DNA of 64,000 nucleotides from JALORV01 sp963780715 (lineage in GTDB: Bacteria; Pseudomonadota; Gammaproteobacteria; Burkholderiales; Burkholderiaceae_F). The position numbers and the translations under genes are program-made. The stretch is taken from NCBI GenBank assembly GCA_963780715.1, contig CAWADK010000009.1, forward strand, positions 62,001 through 126,000, given 5' to 3'. Below, one piece after another: positions 8,042 to 19,470 of the stretch; positions within the stretch are counted from its first letter, which is position 1, and every line of letters starts with the position of its first letter. Below the pieces are notes generated by a model. That model was not told the origin of the DNA and made no database searches. It was given only the letters and a program-made list of their open reading frames with translations.

Positions 8042-8136
8042 CTCTCAGCTTCCTCCGGGGAAGTGCTTCAACGGCTCGCGGCGCCGTCCAAAGCCAGCGC
8101 GCCAAAGAATCCCAAAACTAGCTAGGAGAGCTTGGA

Positions 8137-9309
8137 ATGAAAAAAAGTCTAATCGCACTGGCAGTGCTCGGCGCGATGTCCAGCGCCGCGTCTGCGCAGT
8201 CCAGCGTGACGATCTACGGCATCTTCGACATCGGCGTGCAGTGGAATGAGTATGGCGTCGCGACCGGCGTTGCTGCGAGCCCGTACGCGCAGGAAAACGT
8301 GTTCGGCGTCGAGAGCGGTTATCAGTCGGGCAGCCGTTTCGGCCTGCGCGGCGCAGAAGCGCTGGGTCGTGGCTGGAGCGCGGTTTTCACCCTTGAGGGT
8401 GGATTCGACGGCTCGACCGGAAACTTGGGCCAGGGTGGCCGCGTGTTCGGCCGTCAGGTCTGGGCCGGACTGCAGCACAACGCCATGGGTACGATCGTTC
8501 TCGGCCGCGTTGCCACGCCGTCGTCGGGCACCGGCTCGTTCGACCTGTGGGGCAGCGTCGATCCGTTCGCGACCGGCTGGGGCATCAACGGTCTGCAGTC
8601 GACCTTCATCCCATCGAACGCGCTGCGCGAAGACAACTCGATCCTGTGGGCCTCGCCAACTTGGGCCGGCTTCAAGTTCGCCGCGTCGTACTCCTTCAAC
8701 ATCAATGGTGCCGAAGTCGCTCCGAGCGGCAACAACACGAAGGGCCTGTCGCTGGGCGCCAACTGGACCTGGGGTCCGCTGTTCCTCGCGGCGACCTATG
8801 ACGTGCTGGCGGCGCCGGACAATGCCGGCAACGTGGCCTACGGCAATCCGGACCAGAAGATGACGCAGCTGGGTGGAACGTTTGACTTCAAGATCGTCAA
8901 ATTGCACGCGGCCTACGCGATTCAGGACAACATCCGCCTCGTTCAGGCCGTCAACAACCCGGGTGTCTTCAACCCGCTCGGCGCTACCGCGCCGTACGAC
9001 AACAATGCCTGGATGCTCGGCGTGTCCGTGCCGCTGTTCGGCGGCTCGATCCTCGCCTCGTACCAGTACTCGGATGCCGACAACATCAACGGCGTGACCG
9101 GGGGTCAGGCGTACTCGTTCGAGCCGGATTACTCGGTCTGGGGTATCGGCTACACCTACCCGTTCTCGCGTCGTACCAACATGTACATCGGCTACGGCAA
9201 GGTTGAGTGGGACGGCAACGTGAGCCAGAACAATGTATCCGCCGGTGCCACCCCGTCGCAGCGCGCCGACAAGCAGCAGTTCGCGCTGGGTATCCGTCAC
9301 CTGTTCTAA
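8137..9309 (+). CDS. Gram-negative general porin (OmpC-like)
   Basis: Outer-membrane trimeric porin for passive diffusion of small hydrophilic solutes. It has 390 residues: a signal peptide of about 20 residues ending ASAQ, then SSVTIYGIFDIGV, the standard first strand of the Burkholderiales Porin_4 family. The motif SRFGLRGAEALGRGWSAVFTLEGGF and the C-terminal strand ending in phenylalanine (IRHLF), the BAM recognition signal, are present. The start has an AGGAG ribosome site. It is monocistronic, with its own promoter and a strong terminator. Confidence 0.95.
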   Translation: MKKSLIALAVLGAMSSAASAQSSVTIYGIFDIGVQWNEYGVATGVAASPYAQENVFGVESGYQSGSRFGLRGAEALGRGWSAVFTLEGGFDGSTGNLGQGGRVFGRQVWAGLQHNAMGTIVLGRVATPSSGTGSFDLWGSVDPFATGWGINGLQSTFIPSNALREDNSILWASPTWAGFKFAASYSFNINGAEVAPSGNNTKGLSLGANWTWGPLFLAATYDVLAAPDNAGNVAYGNPDQKMTQLGGTFDFKIVKLHAAYAIQDNIRLVQAVNNPGVFNPLGATAPYDNNAWMLGVSVPLFGGSILASYQYSDADNINGVTGGQAYSFEPDYSVWGIGYTYPFSRRTNMYIGYGKVEWDGNVSQNNVSAGATPSQRADKQQFALGIRHLF

Positions 9310-9330
9310 ACCGACGGCATAGTCGTTCAG

Positions 9331-9360
9331 AAAGGCCGCTGCTCGCAGCGGCCTTTTTTT
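9331..9360 (+). terminator. Porin gene terminator
   Basis: An 11-bp stem AAGGCCGCTGC / GCAGCGGCCTT (9332-9342 with 9345-9355) is followed by a T-run to 9360. It lies 22 bases after the porin stop and just before the 3' end of the opposing glpD gene. Confidence 0.9.
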
Positions 9361-9365
9361 CGCCC

Positions 9366-10789
9366 CTACGCGAGGCGGCGCGCCAGTTCTGCGCCCGCCC
9401 GGCGGTCGATCAGCCCAGTCCGCAGCCGCCGGAACACGAAGTCGTCCGCCGTCCGCGCCTGTTCGCACGCGCCGGCCAGTTCGCGATAGCGCAGCACCGC
9501 CGCCAGATCGCGCGGGCCTGCGGCTTCGGCCACGCGGCGCGCGGCTTCGAGCCCTGCATCTACATCGATGCGCAGTGATTCCGTGACGCACGGGCGCGGA
9601 TCCAGCAGTCCACGGCGCACCGCCTGCTCCAGCGCATCGAAGGCCATGCGGCGATAGGTGGTCCACTTGCCACCCGTGATCGTGACCAGGTTTTCCTGCT
9701 CGATGACGATGGAGTGCTCGCGCGACAGCGTCTTCGTCGCACCCGTAGTCCCCCTCGCGACCAGCGGCCGCAGGCCGGCGAAGGTTTGCGTGATGTCATC
9801 CGGCCCGATCGGATCGCGCAGATAGCCCCTCGCAGTCTCGACGATGAACTCGATTTCCTGCGGTGTCGGCTGCGGCTCCCACGCGGCATCGTCGGTGGGC
9901 ACGTCGGTCGTGCCGACGATCAGGTGCCCGAGCCATGGAATGGCAAAGAGCACCCGGCCATCGGCGGTCTTCGGGATCATCAGCGCGCGCTCGCCCGGCA
10001 GGAAGCGCGCGCCGACGACGATGTGCGAGCCGCGGCTGAGGGCGACCATCGGCCGCACCGAGGCGTTGGCCATCGCACGGATGCGATCGACCCACACGCC
10101 GGTCGCGTTGTAGACGACCTTCGCACGCAGTTCGAAGCGTTCGCCGGTTTCGGCGTCGACCGCTTCCACCGCGTCGATGCGACCGGCCGCGACGCGCAGG
10201 CCTTCCGCACGCACGTAGTTGATTGCCGTGGCGCCGAGGCGGCAGGCGGTGCGCATCAGCGCGATGGCAAGCCGCGCGTCGTCGAACTGCGCGTCCCAGT
10301 AGGACACGCCGCCGCGCAGCCCTTCGGGCCGCACGGTCGGCAGTCGGGCAATGGTTTCGGCCCGCGACAGCCAGCGGGTCGGGCCGACGCCACGCGTGCC
10401 GGCCAGCCCGTCGTACAGCCCAAGGCCGATGCGCATCGTTTCGCGCTCGAGCAGCCGGTAGCACGGGACGATGAACTCCATCGCGTGCACGAGTTCCGGG
10501 GCATTGGCCAGCAGGCGCGCGCGTTCGATCAGCGCTTCGCGCACCAGCTTGACGTTGCCCTGCGCCAGGTAGCGCACGCCGCCGTGGACCAGCTTGGTGC
10601 TGCGGCTCGATGTGCCGCTCGAGAAGTCGCGCGCTTCGATCAGCGCGGTGCGCAGGCCGCGCGATGCGGCATCGACCGCAATGCCGAGACCGGTGGCGCC
10701 ACCGCCGATGACCAGCACGTCCCAGCGGCGCGGATCGCGCAACGCCGCCAGCAACGCCGCGCGCTCGATGACCGGTGCCCGCACTTCGG

Positions 10790-10802
<13 letters not shown>
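9366..10802 (-). CDS. glpD: Aerobic glycerol-3-phosphate dehydrogenase
   Basis: FAD-dependent inner-membrane-associated enzyme that oxidises glycerol-3-phosphate to dihydroxyacetone phosphate and feeds electrons to quinone. It has 478 residues and is intact. The FAD-binding motif GGGATG is at residues 33-38, followed by the family blocks SSRSTKLVHGGVRYL, TDVPTDD and ITGGKWTTYR. It begins at GTG 10802 and overlaps the glpK stop by 11-13 bases, so translation is probably coupled. No glpF or glpR gene is adjacent, which leaves glycerol entry and regulation to genes elsewhere. Confidence 0.93.
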
Positions 10803-12332
<1,530 letters not shown>

Positions 12333-12391
12333 AGACGAACGCGATCGGGCACGGCAGACTTGCCGCACAAGACCACCACGGAGGAGACATC

Positions 12392-13369
12392 ATGTTCGCT
12401 CGCTGGCTGATCGCTGTCGTCGCCTGCGCCGTTCTGGCGCCGGCGCAGGCGCAGACCTGGCCTTCCAAGCCGGTCCGCATCGTCGTGCCGTTTCCGCCGG
12501 GCGGCACCACGGACATCGTCGCGCGCTCCATCGGGGTCGAGCTGCAGCGCATGTGGCAGCACGCGGTCGTCATCGAAAACCGTCCCGGCGCGGGCGGCAA
12601 TATCGGCGCCGATGTGGTGGCCAAGGCCGCGCCGGATGGCTACACGCTGCTGATGGGCACCGTCGGGACTCACGCGATCAACAAGGCCCTGTTCGACCAG
12701 AGCGGTGCGAAGATGCCCTTTGACCCGGTGAAGGACTTCGTGCCGATCACGCTCGCGGCGGGCGTGCCGAATGTCATGGTCATCAACCCGAAGCTGCCGG
12801 TGAACACGGTCGCCGAGTTCATCGCGTACGCCAAGGCACGGCCCGGGCAGCTGAACATGGCATCGAGCGGCAATGGCACCTCGATCCATCTCTCGGGTGA
12901 ACTCTTCAAGACCGTGACCGGCGTCTACATGGTGCACTTTCCGTATCGCGGCTCGGCGCCGGCGGTGACGGATCTCATCGCCGGCAACATGAACGTGATG
13001 TTCGACAACCTGCCGTCAGCGCTGCCGCACATCAAGAGCGGCCGGCTGAAGGCGCTGGCGGTCACGTCGCGCACCCGCTCGCCGGCGCTGCCGAATGTCC
13101 CGACGATCGAGGAAGCTGCCGGGCTCAAGGGCTTCGATGCCAGCTCCTGGTTCGGACTGTTCGCGCCCGCGGGGACACCGCGCACGATCATCGACAAGAT
13201 TCAGGCCGATGTCGCCAAGGCCCTGGCGCTGCCCGAAGTGCGCGAGCGCTTCCTCGCGCAGGGAGCCGACCCCGGTGGCAACACGCCCGATCAGTTCGCC
13301 GCGTTCATCCGCGCCGAGACCGACAAGTGGACGCGGGTCGTGAAGTTCTCCAACGCGAAGGTGGACTGA
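12392..13369 (+). CDS. Bug family tripartite tricarboxylate receptor (TctC-like)
   Basis: Periplasmic solute-binding protein of the Bordetella uptake gene family. It has 325 residues, with a signal peptide ending near AQAQ (residue 21). Family hallmarks include WPSKPVRIVVPFPPGG, ENRPGAGGNIGADVVAKAAPDGYTLL split over the first third, and YRGSAPAVTDLIAGNM. A strong GGAGGAG ribosome site precedes the ATG. No TctA or TctB membrane gene is nearby; orphan Bug receptors are typical of Burkholderiales. The ligand cannot be predicted, though carboxylates are usual. Confidence 0.92.
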   Translation: MFARWLIAVVACAVLAPAQAQTWPSKPVRIVVPFPPGGTTDIVARSIGVELQRMWQHAVVIENRPGAGGNIGADVVAKAAPDGYTLLMGTVGTHAINKALFDQSGAKMPFDPVKDFVPITLAAGVPNVMVINPKLPVNTVAEFIAYAKARPGQLNMASSGNGTSIHLSGELFKTVTGVYMVHFPYRGSAPAVTDLIAGNMNVMFDNLPSALPHIKSGRLKALAVTSRTRSPALPNVPTIEEAAGLKGFDASSWFGLFAPAGTPRTIIDKIQADVAKALALPEVRERFLAQGADPGGNTPDQFAAFIRAETDKWTRVVKFSNAKVD

Positions 13370-13392
13370 TCGGCCTGGCGTTCGGCACCGGC

Positions 13393-14238
13393 GTGAGCGA
13401 GACGGCGTTCGAATACCGCCGCCGCGTCACGGCACACGTCGTGGCCGCGCTGCGTGACGAAGTCGCGGTCGAAGCGCTGCTCGAAGGAGGTGCGGCGGCG
13501 CGCGGACGGGCCGACGAGTATTCGGACATCGACCTGATGGTGGTCGCCCCGCTGGAGTGCGCCGGGCAGCTCTTCGCTCGGACGGAGGAAGCGCTGTCAG
13601 ACATTGCGCCGATCACACACGTGTGGAGCGTCGAGCCGCCCGGTTACCCGGACATGGCGCAGCGTTTCTACTTCCTCGCCGATGCGCCGCGCTTCTTTGC
13701 GCTCGACTGTTCGGTACTGTCGGCGGCCGCGGTGGCGAACTTCCTCGAACGCGAGCGCCACGGCGAGCCGATCGTGTGGCTGGACCGTCGCGGAACAATC
13801 AAGGCGCGGCCGGTCGATGAAGCAGCGCTGGCAAAACGTCGCCGCCATCGGCTCGGACAATTGCGCGGAAAGGTGCCGGTCTACGCGATGCTGGTGGACA
13901 AGGAACTCGCGCGCGGCCACCCGCTGGAAGCCCTGGGCTTTTACCAGGTGCTCGTGCAGGCGCTGATCGACCTGCTCGGGATGCAGCACCGGCCCGAACG
14001 CTTCGACTTCGGCTGGCGCTACGTCGAGCGCGAATTGCCGGAAGACGCACAGGCTCTGATTGCGCGCCACGCCTTCGTCGCGGATGCCGCTGCGCTCGCT
14101 GCAAGCCGCGTCTCCGATCGTCCGCGAGATCGATGCGCTGCTGGCGCGCCTGGCAGAGACCTGCGCCTACCGCTTCTGGGCCAGGCGATCGACCATCGCC
14201 ATGATGGCCGAGATCTGCACGCCGCTCTTCACGGCGTA
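13393..14238 (+). CDS. Nucleotidyltransferase-domain protein (frameshifted near 3' end)
   Basis: The N-terminal domain carries the DNA polymerase beta-like nucleotidyltransferase signature, EGGAAARGRADEYSDIDL, with the two catalytic aspartates at SDIDL. A longer helical C-terminal domain follows. The product resembles aminoglycoside-type or MNT-type transferases, but the substrate is unknown. The frame shifts near 14100-14115; in the new frame the sequence continues with IDALLARLAETCAYRFWARR and stops at 14238, overlapping the end of the convergent esterase gene. GTG 13393 is the probable start, although its ribosome site is weak. Confidence 0.6.
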
Positions 14239-15186
14239 GTCGGTGCCGGTGTAGCCCCACCAGTCCCAGCAGCCATTGGGGTTAAATGGCAGCCACCACG
14301 CGAGCATCGACGGCTGGCTGGCCTGCGCCTGCGGATACAGCACGATCGTGTCGTGCGCCGCCGCCCAGGCGTTGTAGCCGGAGTCGCGCACGAACACGTC
14401 GCCGATCGCCGTGGCGCCCTGCTTGCAGCCGTGCAGCGCGACGTGAACCCTGCAGGTCTTCGTCTGTTCGCACTGGGCAGGCACGTAGACGTATCCGGTC
14501 GGGCCGAGCGACGACAGCGACCACCAGCGCCGCCAGGTCGGCACGAATTCCGGCTGGTCGAACGGCAGAAGCCGGCCCTGCGTGCCGCTGCCGCGCCCAG
14601 TGCCTGCCTCGAGTGCGGCGAGCATCTCGCCGACTTCGTCGACACCGCACCGGTTAAGGAACGGGCTTTCGCTCGCGTTGCACGGAACGCCCTTCGACGG
14701 CGTCGGCAGGCCGTGTCCCAGGCCGGGCAGCACGCGGAACTGCGCTCCGGCACGGTGGTAGTGGGCGAAGAATTCGTATGACGCACGCACGACCGCAGGC
14801 ACGACCTTGGTGTCGGCTTCGCCCGCCAGCAGCCAGGCCCGCATGCTGCGCAGGTTCTTGGTCGAGTCGATCAGCTGCAGCATCGCGAGACGTTCGGCGT
14901 CCAGGATCGACGCGTCGGCGCCCGGGTCGCCCTGCATGCAGACACTCTCCGCCCGCGCGGGATTGATTCCGACGCAGTAGTACGGGCCGCCGGCGAACAC
15001 GCCGACACCGGAAACGCGCGCCGAATGGGCGACGGCAACCTGCACCGCCATGTAAGCGCCGGACGACAGGCCGGACACCGTGACCCGGTCGGCCTGCGCT
15101 TCCAGCGCGGGCAGTCGCTGCGCGTTCGACGCGCCCGCCAGCAGCAGGCCTGCGGCGATAATCGCGCACCGCTTCGCTCCCCACAT
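14167..15186 (-). CDS. Secreted PHB-depolymerase-like esterase
   Basis: Alpha/beta hydrolase of the extracellular short-chain polyhydroxybutyrate depolymerase (type 2 catalytic domain) family. It has 339 residues with a signal peptide of about 23 residues (MWGAKRCAIIAAGLLLAG start). The nucleophile box is GLSSGAYMAVQ, and a GLGHGLPTP histidine follows. The C-terminal half has the paired-cysteine and CWDWWGYTGTDY segments typical of the family. The ATG at 15186 is one base from the GTG of the divergent DUF2238 gene, so each promoter must lie inside the other gene. Polymer versus oligomer substrate is not determined. Confidence 0.82.
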   Translation of the reverse strand: MWGAKRCAIIAAGLLLAGASNAQRLPALEAQADRVTVSGLSSGAYMAVQVAVAHSARVSGVGVFAGGPYYCVGINPARAESVCMQGDPGADASILDAERLAMLQLIDSTKNLRSMRAWLLAGEADTKVVPAVVRASYEFFAHYHRAGAQFRVLPGLGHGLPTPSKGVPCNASESPFLNRCGVDEVGEMLAALEAGTGRGSGTQGRLLPFDQPEFVPTWRRWWSLSSLGPTGYVYVPAQCEQTKTCRVHVALHGCKQGATAIGDVFVRDSGYNAWAAAHDTIVLYPQAQASQPSMLAWWLPFNPNGCWDWWGYTGTDYAVKSGVQISAIMAMVDRLAQKR

Positions 15187-15187
15187 C

Positions 15188-15847
15188 GTGAACACCATCG
15201 ACCGCCGCACTCCGTTGCTCGCCACCTTGCTGGTGGCCACCATCATCGCACTGGTCGCCTCCGGCTGGCGCCCGTTCGACCGGGCGACCTGGCTGCTGGA
15301 AGTCGCACCGGTGCTGATCGCACTGCCGCTGCTCGTCGCCACACGCGAACGCTATCCGTTGACGACGCTGCTTTATGTGCTGATCTTCGCGCACGCGCTG
15401 GTGCTGATCCTGGGCGGCGCCTACACCTACGCCCGCGTCCCGCTCGGGCACTGGGTGCAGGAAGCGTTCGGCCTCTCGCGCAACCCGTACGACAAGCTTG
15501 GACACTTCATGCAGGGGTTCGTGCCGGCCATCATCGCGCGCGAGATCCTGCTGCGCGGCAAGTACGTGCACGGGCGCCGCATGACCGCGTTTCTGTGCGT
15601 CTGCGTGGCCCTGGCGATCAGCGCCGTTTACGAGCTGATCGAATGGTGGACCGCCCTGGCGCTGGGACAGGGTGCCGACGAGTTCCTCGGCACTCAGGGG
15701 GATCCCTGGGACACGCAGTCCGACATGTTCCTCGCCCTGATCGGCGCGACCACCGCCCTGCTGTCGCTCTCCCGGCTGCACGACCGCCAGCTTGCGATCG
15801 TCGCACCACCGCACCGCCGCAAGTCAATGGCGACCGGCGTCGAATAG
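15188..15847 (+). CDS. DUF2238 (YjdF-like) membrane protein
   Basis: 219-residue integral membrane protein with about six hydrophobic segments. The family core is visible: LLEVAPVLIALPLL, the GGAYTYARVPLG loop, NPYDKLGHFMQGFVPA and the C-terminal ELIEWW...QGDPWDTQSDM block. The function of the family is unknown. GTG 15188 matches the length of homologues. It lies head-to-head with the depolymerase-like gene with a single base between the two start codons. Confidence 0.85.
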   Translation: MNTIDRRTPLLATLLVATIIALVASGWRPFDRATWLLEVAPVLIALPLLVATRERYPLTTLLYVLIFAHALVLILGGAYTYARVPLGHWVQEAFGLSRNPYDKLGHFMQGFVPAIIAREILLRGKYVHGRRMTAFLCVCVALAISAVYELIEWWTALALGQGADEFLGTQGDPWDTQSDMFLALIGATTALLSLSRLHDRQLAIVAPPHRRKSMATGVE

Positions 15848-15948
15848 TCGGCACGCTAGTTGCCTAATCCGCCATACAGCGGATTGCGGCCTCGGCGCAA
15901 AAATCCCACTGTCATATTGCGCGCTGAGAATGCGTGGCGGAGGCGATC

Positions 15949-16245
15949 ATGCTGATGCGGGTGAGAGAGCGGAACAACGAGGTCGAAATCCAGTTCAACG
16001 GACTCGGCCGGCGCCACCACGTCGTGCTGGCCGCCCTCAGCGGAACACACCCGGTCGACGGCGAGCAGCTGTTCGATCGCGCCAAGCTCGAGTCGCTGTC
16101 GGTGCGGGCGCGCGCCGACGCCATGAACATCCGCCTGCGCGCGAAACACGGGGAGAGCTTCGACGTCACGCAGCTCTACCGCAGCCTGCGCCGCGCGCTC
16201 GTCGAGGGCGACCGTGGACTGCTGAGCGTGCCGCTCGCGGGCTGA
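15949..16245 (+). CDS. Hypothetical protein, 98 residues
   Basis: A GGAGG ribosome site 7-8 bases before ATG 15949 and good codon use support this small gene. The product is soluble and charged, beginning MLMRVRERNNEVEIQFNG and ending in a short basic helix and LLSVPLAG. I do not recognise a family. It lies between DUF2238 (same strand, 101 bases upstream) and the end of a convergent outer-membrane protein gene. Confidence 0.6.
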   Translation: MLMRVRERNNEVEIQFNGLGRRHHVVLAALSGTHPVDGEQLFDRAKLESLSVRARADAMNIRLRAKHGESFDVTQLYRSLRRALVEGDRGLLSVPLAG

Positions 16246-16281
16246 AGCGGCGAGCGCCCTCCCAGCAACTCCGAAGCTAAC

Positions 16282-16894
16282 TCAGAAGCGGAGTCCGACG
16301 CCCAGCGACATCACGGGGGCGATGCGCACCTCGTCCGCGGCGGCGCCATTGTCGGCCGCGCGCAGGTCCGGGGCACATGCCGTCGACGGCATGCCGGCCG
16401 GGCAGCCCCAGGCGGAAAGACTGCCACGCTGGTACATCAGGCCGAGATCGGCGCTCAGGTACGGGCCCTTGCGGCCGAGCCGAGCCCAATCCCCATCCCA
16501 GTCCCAGGTAAGGATTGCCGCGCGCGAGCCAGCTACGCGTATCGACACCCGCGTTGACGTCCCACGGGTCGCCGAGGCTGCGGTCGAGCGCGAGGCCGGG
16601 CATCGACGTGGCCGACCACAACGGGCCATAGGCCAGACCACCCGAGAATCGGAAGCCGCTGGCCAGCGGCCGCCAATCCGCCAGCACCATCGAACTGGCC
16701 TGCAGTCCGTCACTCGCCAGCAGTCCGTGGCGCCCTCCGACCCAGCCGCGCAGACCGATGCTGGGACTGAGGTCGAACGTGACCTCCTGGCCGGCCAGTG
16801 CGGGCATCGTCAACCCCGGCCCGCTCAGTTGCGCCTGGACGCCGCCAGTTGCTGCCAGCATCACCATCAGCCCGAACGCACGCATCCGCTTCAT
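16282..16894 (-). CDS. Outer-membrane beta-barrel-like protein (frameshifted)
   Basis: ATG 16894 with a GGAG site starts a protein with a signal peptide ending GVQAQ, then alternating strands rich in Gly, Ser and Trp. The reading frame breaks near 16475-16490. In the second frame it continues through RKGPYLSADLGLMYQRGSL to PVMSLGVGLRF, a final strand ending in phenylalanine, as BAM substrates do. Restored length is about 204 residues. I cannot assign a transport role. The break is probably a sequencing indel because the C-terminal signature is preserved. Confidence 0.65.
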
Positions 16895-17082
16895 GACCAC
16901 TCCACAGCCTGTGTCAACGACGACCGCAATCGCCGAGGCCTTCAGGCTATGCCAAGCCCGGCAGGACGCAAGCCTGAAGAATCACAAGAATGCGACGACA
17001 AATCGACGTCCGGGGCCTTGCCTCGACAATCGTTGCCGGCGCGCGACAGAGGATCAGCCACTTGTCGCGCTGGCGCGACGGT

Positions 17083-17511
17083 TTACTTGTTCTCGAAGCG
17101 GGGACGGCGCGGTGGCGCACCGGTCGGTCGATCGCCGCGAGACTCGCGGCGCGGAGGACCGCCCGGACCGCGCTCACGGAATGACGGCGGACGGTCGCGC
17201 GGCGGCCCGGACGGACGGTCGCGCGCCGGGCTGGCCGGCCGGCCGCCGACGAGGCGAGCCATGCGTATGACCATCCGGAGCACCTCGTTGACCGCCTCCG
17301 GGTCGCGGAAGACGCGCGCCACGTCGGGGTCGAGTCGAACCGACCCCGCCGCCGGCGCACTCAGGCGCTCGCGCGGTGGCGCATCCGAGGGCGGCCGCGC
17401 CGCGCGCTGGTAGGGGTCACCGTATTTCCGGTCCTGCGTGGCGCGCGCCCGCGGCCCTGTGCGCGATCCGGTCGGCGGTCCCCGGTCGTCACGCTTGCTT
17501 CGTTCCTTCAT
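17083..17511 (-). CDS. Basic low-complexity protein with a conserved helix
   Basis: 142-residue protein, very rich in Arg, Pro, Gly and Asp. Flanking disordered RG/RP-type stretches surround one ordered segment, RLDPDVARVFRDPEAVNEVL followed by a hydrophobic helix (about residues 58-90). That LDPDVA-x-VF-x(5)-VNEVLR pattern is seen in small conserved hypotheticals of several phyla. ATG 17511 has a GGGAGAGGG ribosome site. A nucleic-acid-binding role is plausible from composition only. Confidence 0.6.
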   Translation of the reverse strand: MKERSKRDDRGPPTGSRTGPRARATQDRKYGDPYQRAARPPSDAPPRERLSAPAAGSVRLDPDVARVFRDPEAVNEVLRMVIRMARLVGGRPASPARDRPSGPPRDRPPSFRERGPGGPPRRESRGDRPTGAPPRRPRFENK

Positions 17512-17617
17512 CACCCTCTCCCTGGACATGCTGCTGCGCCCGATGCGCCGTTGCTGCCTCGACCGCATCGACGGAGCACACCGCCAATGGAGGTCCCTTC
17601 ATGCGAAGGCCCGCACC

Positions 17618-19301
17618 TCAGGCCGCCCGCTTCGTATCCCTCAACTCGCGCCGCAGGATCTTGCCGACGTTGGTCTTCGGCAGCTCGTTGCGGAACTCGA
17701 TGTACTTCGGTTTCTTGTAGCCGGTGAGCTGCTCCTTGCAGAACTCCATCAGCTCGCGTTCGGTCAGCGCCGGATCCTTCTTGACCACGAAGAGCTTCAC
17801 CGCCTCGCCCGAGTTCTCGTCCGGTACGCCGACAGCGGCGGCTTCCAGCACGCCGGGATGCGACACCACGACGCCTTCGACTTCGTTCGGGTACACGTTG
17901 AAGCCCGACACCAGGATCATGTCCTTCTTGCGGTCGACGATCTTCGTGTAGCCGCGATCGTCCATCACGCCGACGTCGCCGGTCTTGAAGAAGCCGTCCG
18001 CCGTCATGACGTTGGCGGTTTCGTCCGGACGCTGCCAGTAGCCGGCCATGACCTGCGGGCCGCGGATGCAGATCTCGCCCGGCACGCCGAGCGGGACCTC
18101 GCGGCCTTCGTCGTCGCGCAGCGAGATCTCGGTCGACGGCAGCGGCAAACCGATGGTGCCGGTGTAGCGGTCGGTGTCGGTCGGATTGCACGTGGCCGAG
18201 GGCGAGGTCTCCGAGAGCCCGTAGCCCTCGCAGATCGGGCAACCGGTGAGTTTCAGCCACTTGTCGGCGACGGCCTGCTGCACCGCCATGCCGCCACCGA
18301 TCGACAGCTTCAGGGACGAGAAGTCGAGCTTGCGGAAGTCTTCGCTGTTGAGCAGTCCGTTGAACAACGTGTTGACGGCCGGCAGCACGTTGAAACGGAC
18401 CTTCGACAGTTCCTTCACGAAGCCCGGAACGTCGCGCGGATTCGCGATCAGCAGGTTGCGCCCGCCAATGCGCATCGCCAGCAGAGCGCACGCCGTCAGC
18501 GCGAAGATGTGATAGAGCGGAAGCGCGGTGACGATGATCGCCTGCTGGCCGGCCGCCATCTTGCTGATCGCCGGCAGATACCAGGCTTCGGACTGCAGGA
18601 CATTGGCGACCACGTTCCGGTGCAGCAGTGTCGCGCCCTTCGAGACCCCCGTCGTGCCGCCGGTGTACTGCAGGAAGGCGACGTCCTCGGGCACCAGCGT
18701 GACGGGCTTGAGCGACATCCTGAGGCCGTCGGCCAGTGCCTCGGTAAAGCGCAGCGCACTGGGCAGCGCGTAGGCCGGCACCATCTTCTTCACGTTGCGC
18801 ACGACGAAGTTGACGATGTGCTTCTTCGGAAACGGCAGCAAGTCGCCCATCGCGCACAGCACGACGTGCTTCGTCGGAACCTTGTCGATCACCGCCTGCA
18901 GCGTGGTCGCGAAGTTTTCCAGGATGAAGATGGCCTCGGCGCCCGAGTCCTTCAGCTGGTGTTCGAGTTCGCGCGGCGTGTAGAGCGGATTGACGTTGAC
19001 GACCGTGTAGCCCGCACGCAGCACGCCCGCAAGCACCACCGGGTACTGCAGCACGTTCGGCATCATGATCGCGACACGTGCGCCCTTTGACGAGCCCGCG
19101 CGACTGCAGCCACGCGCCGATCGCCGCGGAATGCTCGTCGAGCTGCCGGTAGCTCAGGTCGGCGCCCATGAATGTGTACGCGACCTGGTCGGAGTACTTG
19201 CGGAACGCCTCCTCGAGCAGTTGAACGAGCGACGCATACTGCGTGGGGTCGATGTCCGCGGGCACGCCCTTCGGATAGTGCTTCAACCAGAACCGTTCCA
19301 T
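17618..19301 (-). CDS. fadD: Long-chain fatty-acid-CoA ligase (frameshifted)
   Basis: AMP-forming ligase that activates fatty acids for beta-oxidation. Its N terminus MERFWLKHYPKGVPADID is the typical betaproteobacterial FadD start. After the break come the P-loop YTGGTTGVSKGA, the GYGLSETSP motif, the FFKTGDVGVMD block and the catalytic lysine motif GKILRRELR. The break is at a three-base homopolymer (TTT at 19086-19088): removing one base joins LVKGARVAIMMP across the junction. Joined length is about 561 residues. Evidently a sequencing indel or a very recent mutation. Confidence 0.92.
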
Positions 19302-19470
19302 CCGCTGCCTCCCGACTGCGCACCCTCAATGGGCTGTGTTTGTGATTCGCCGTGACGGCGATGCGTTGCCCGCGCCCGATCGAATCGATCATAGCGGCTC
19401 GGTGCTGCTGGGGGACGATCGCCGGAATTCCGCGGTCAGGGGTGTCACGGCCCCGGAGCCACGGGCCCCG

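Noticed and set aside
17438..19090. Open frame of about 550 codons antisense to fadD
   Set aside because: Fully explained by the codon bias of fadD on the other strand; no domain signatures.
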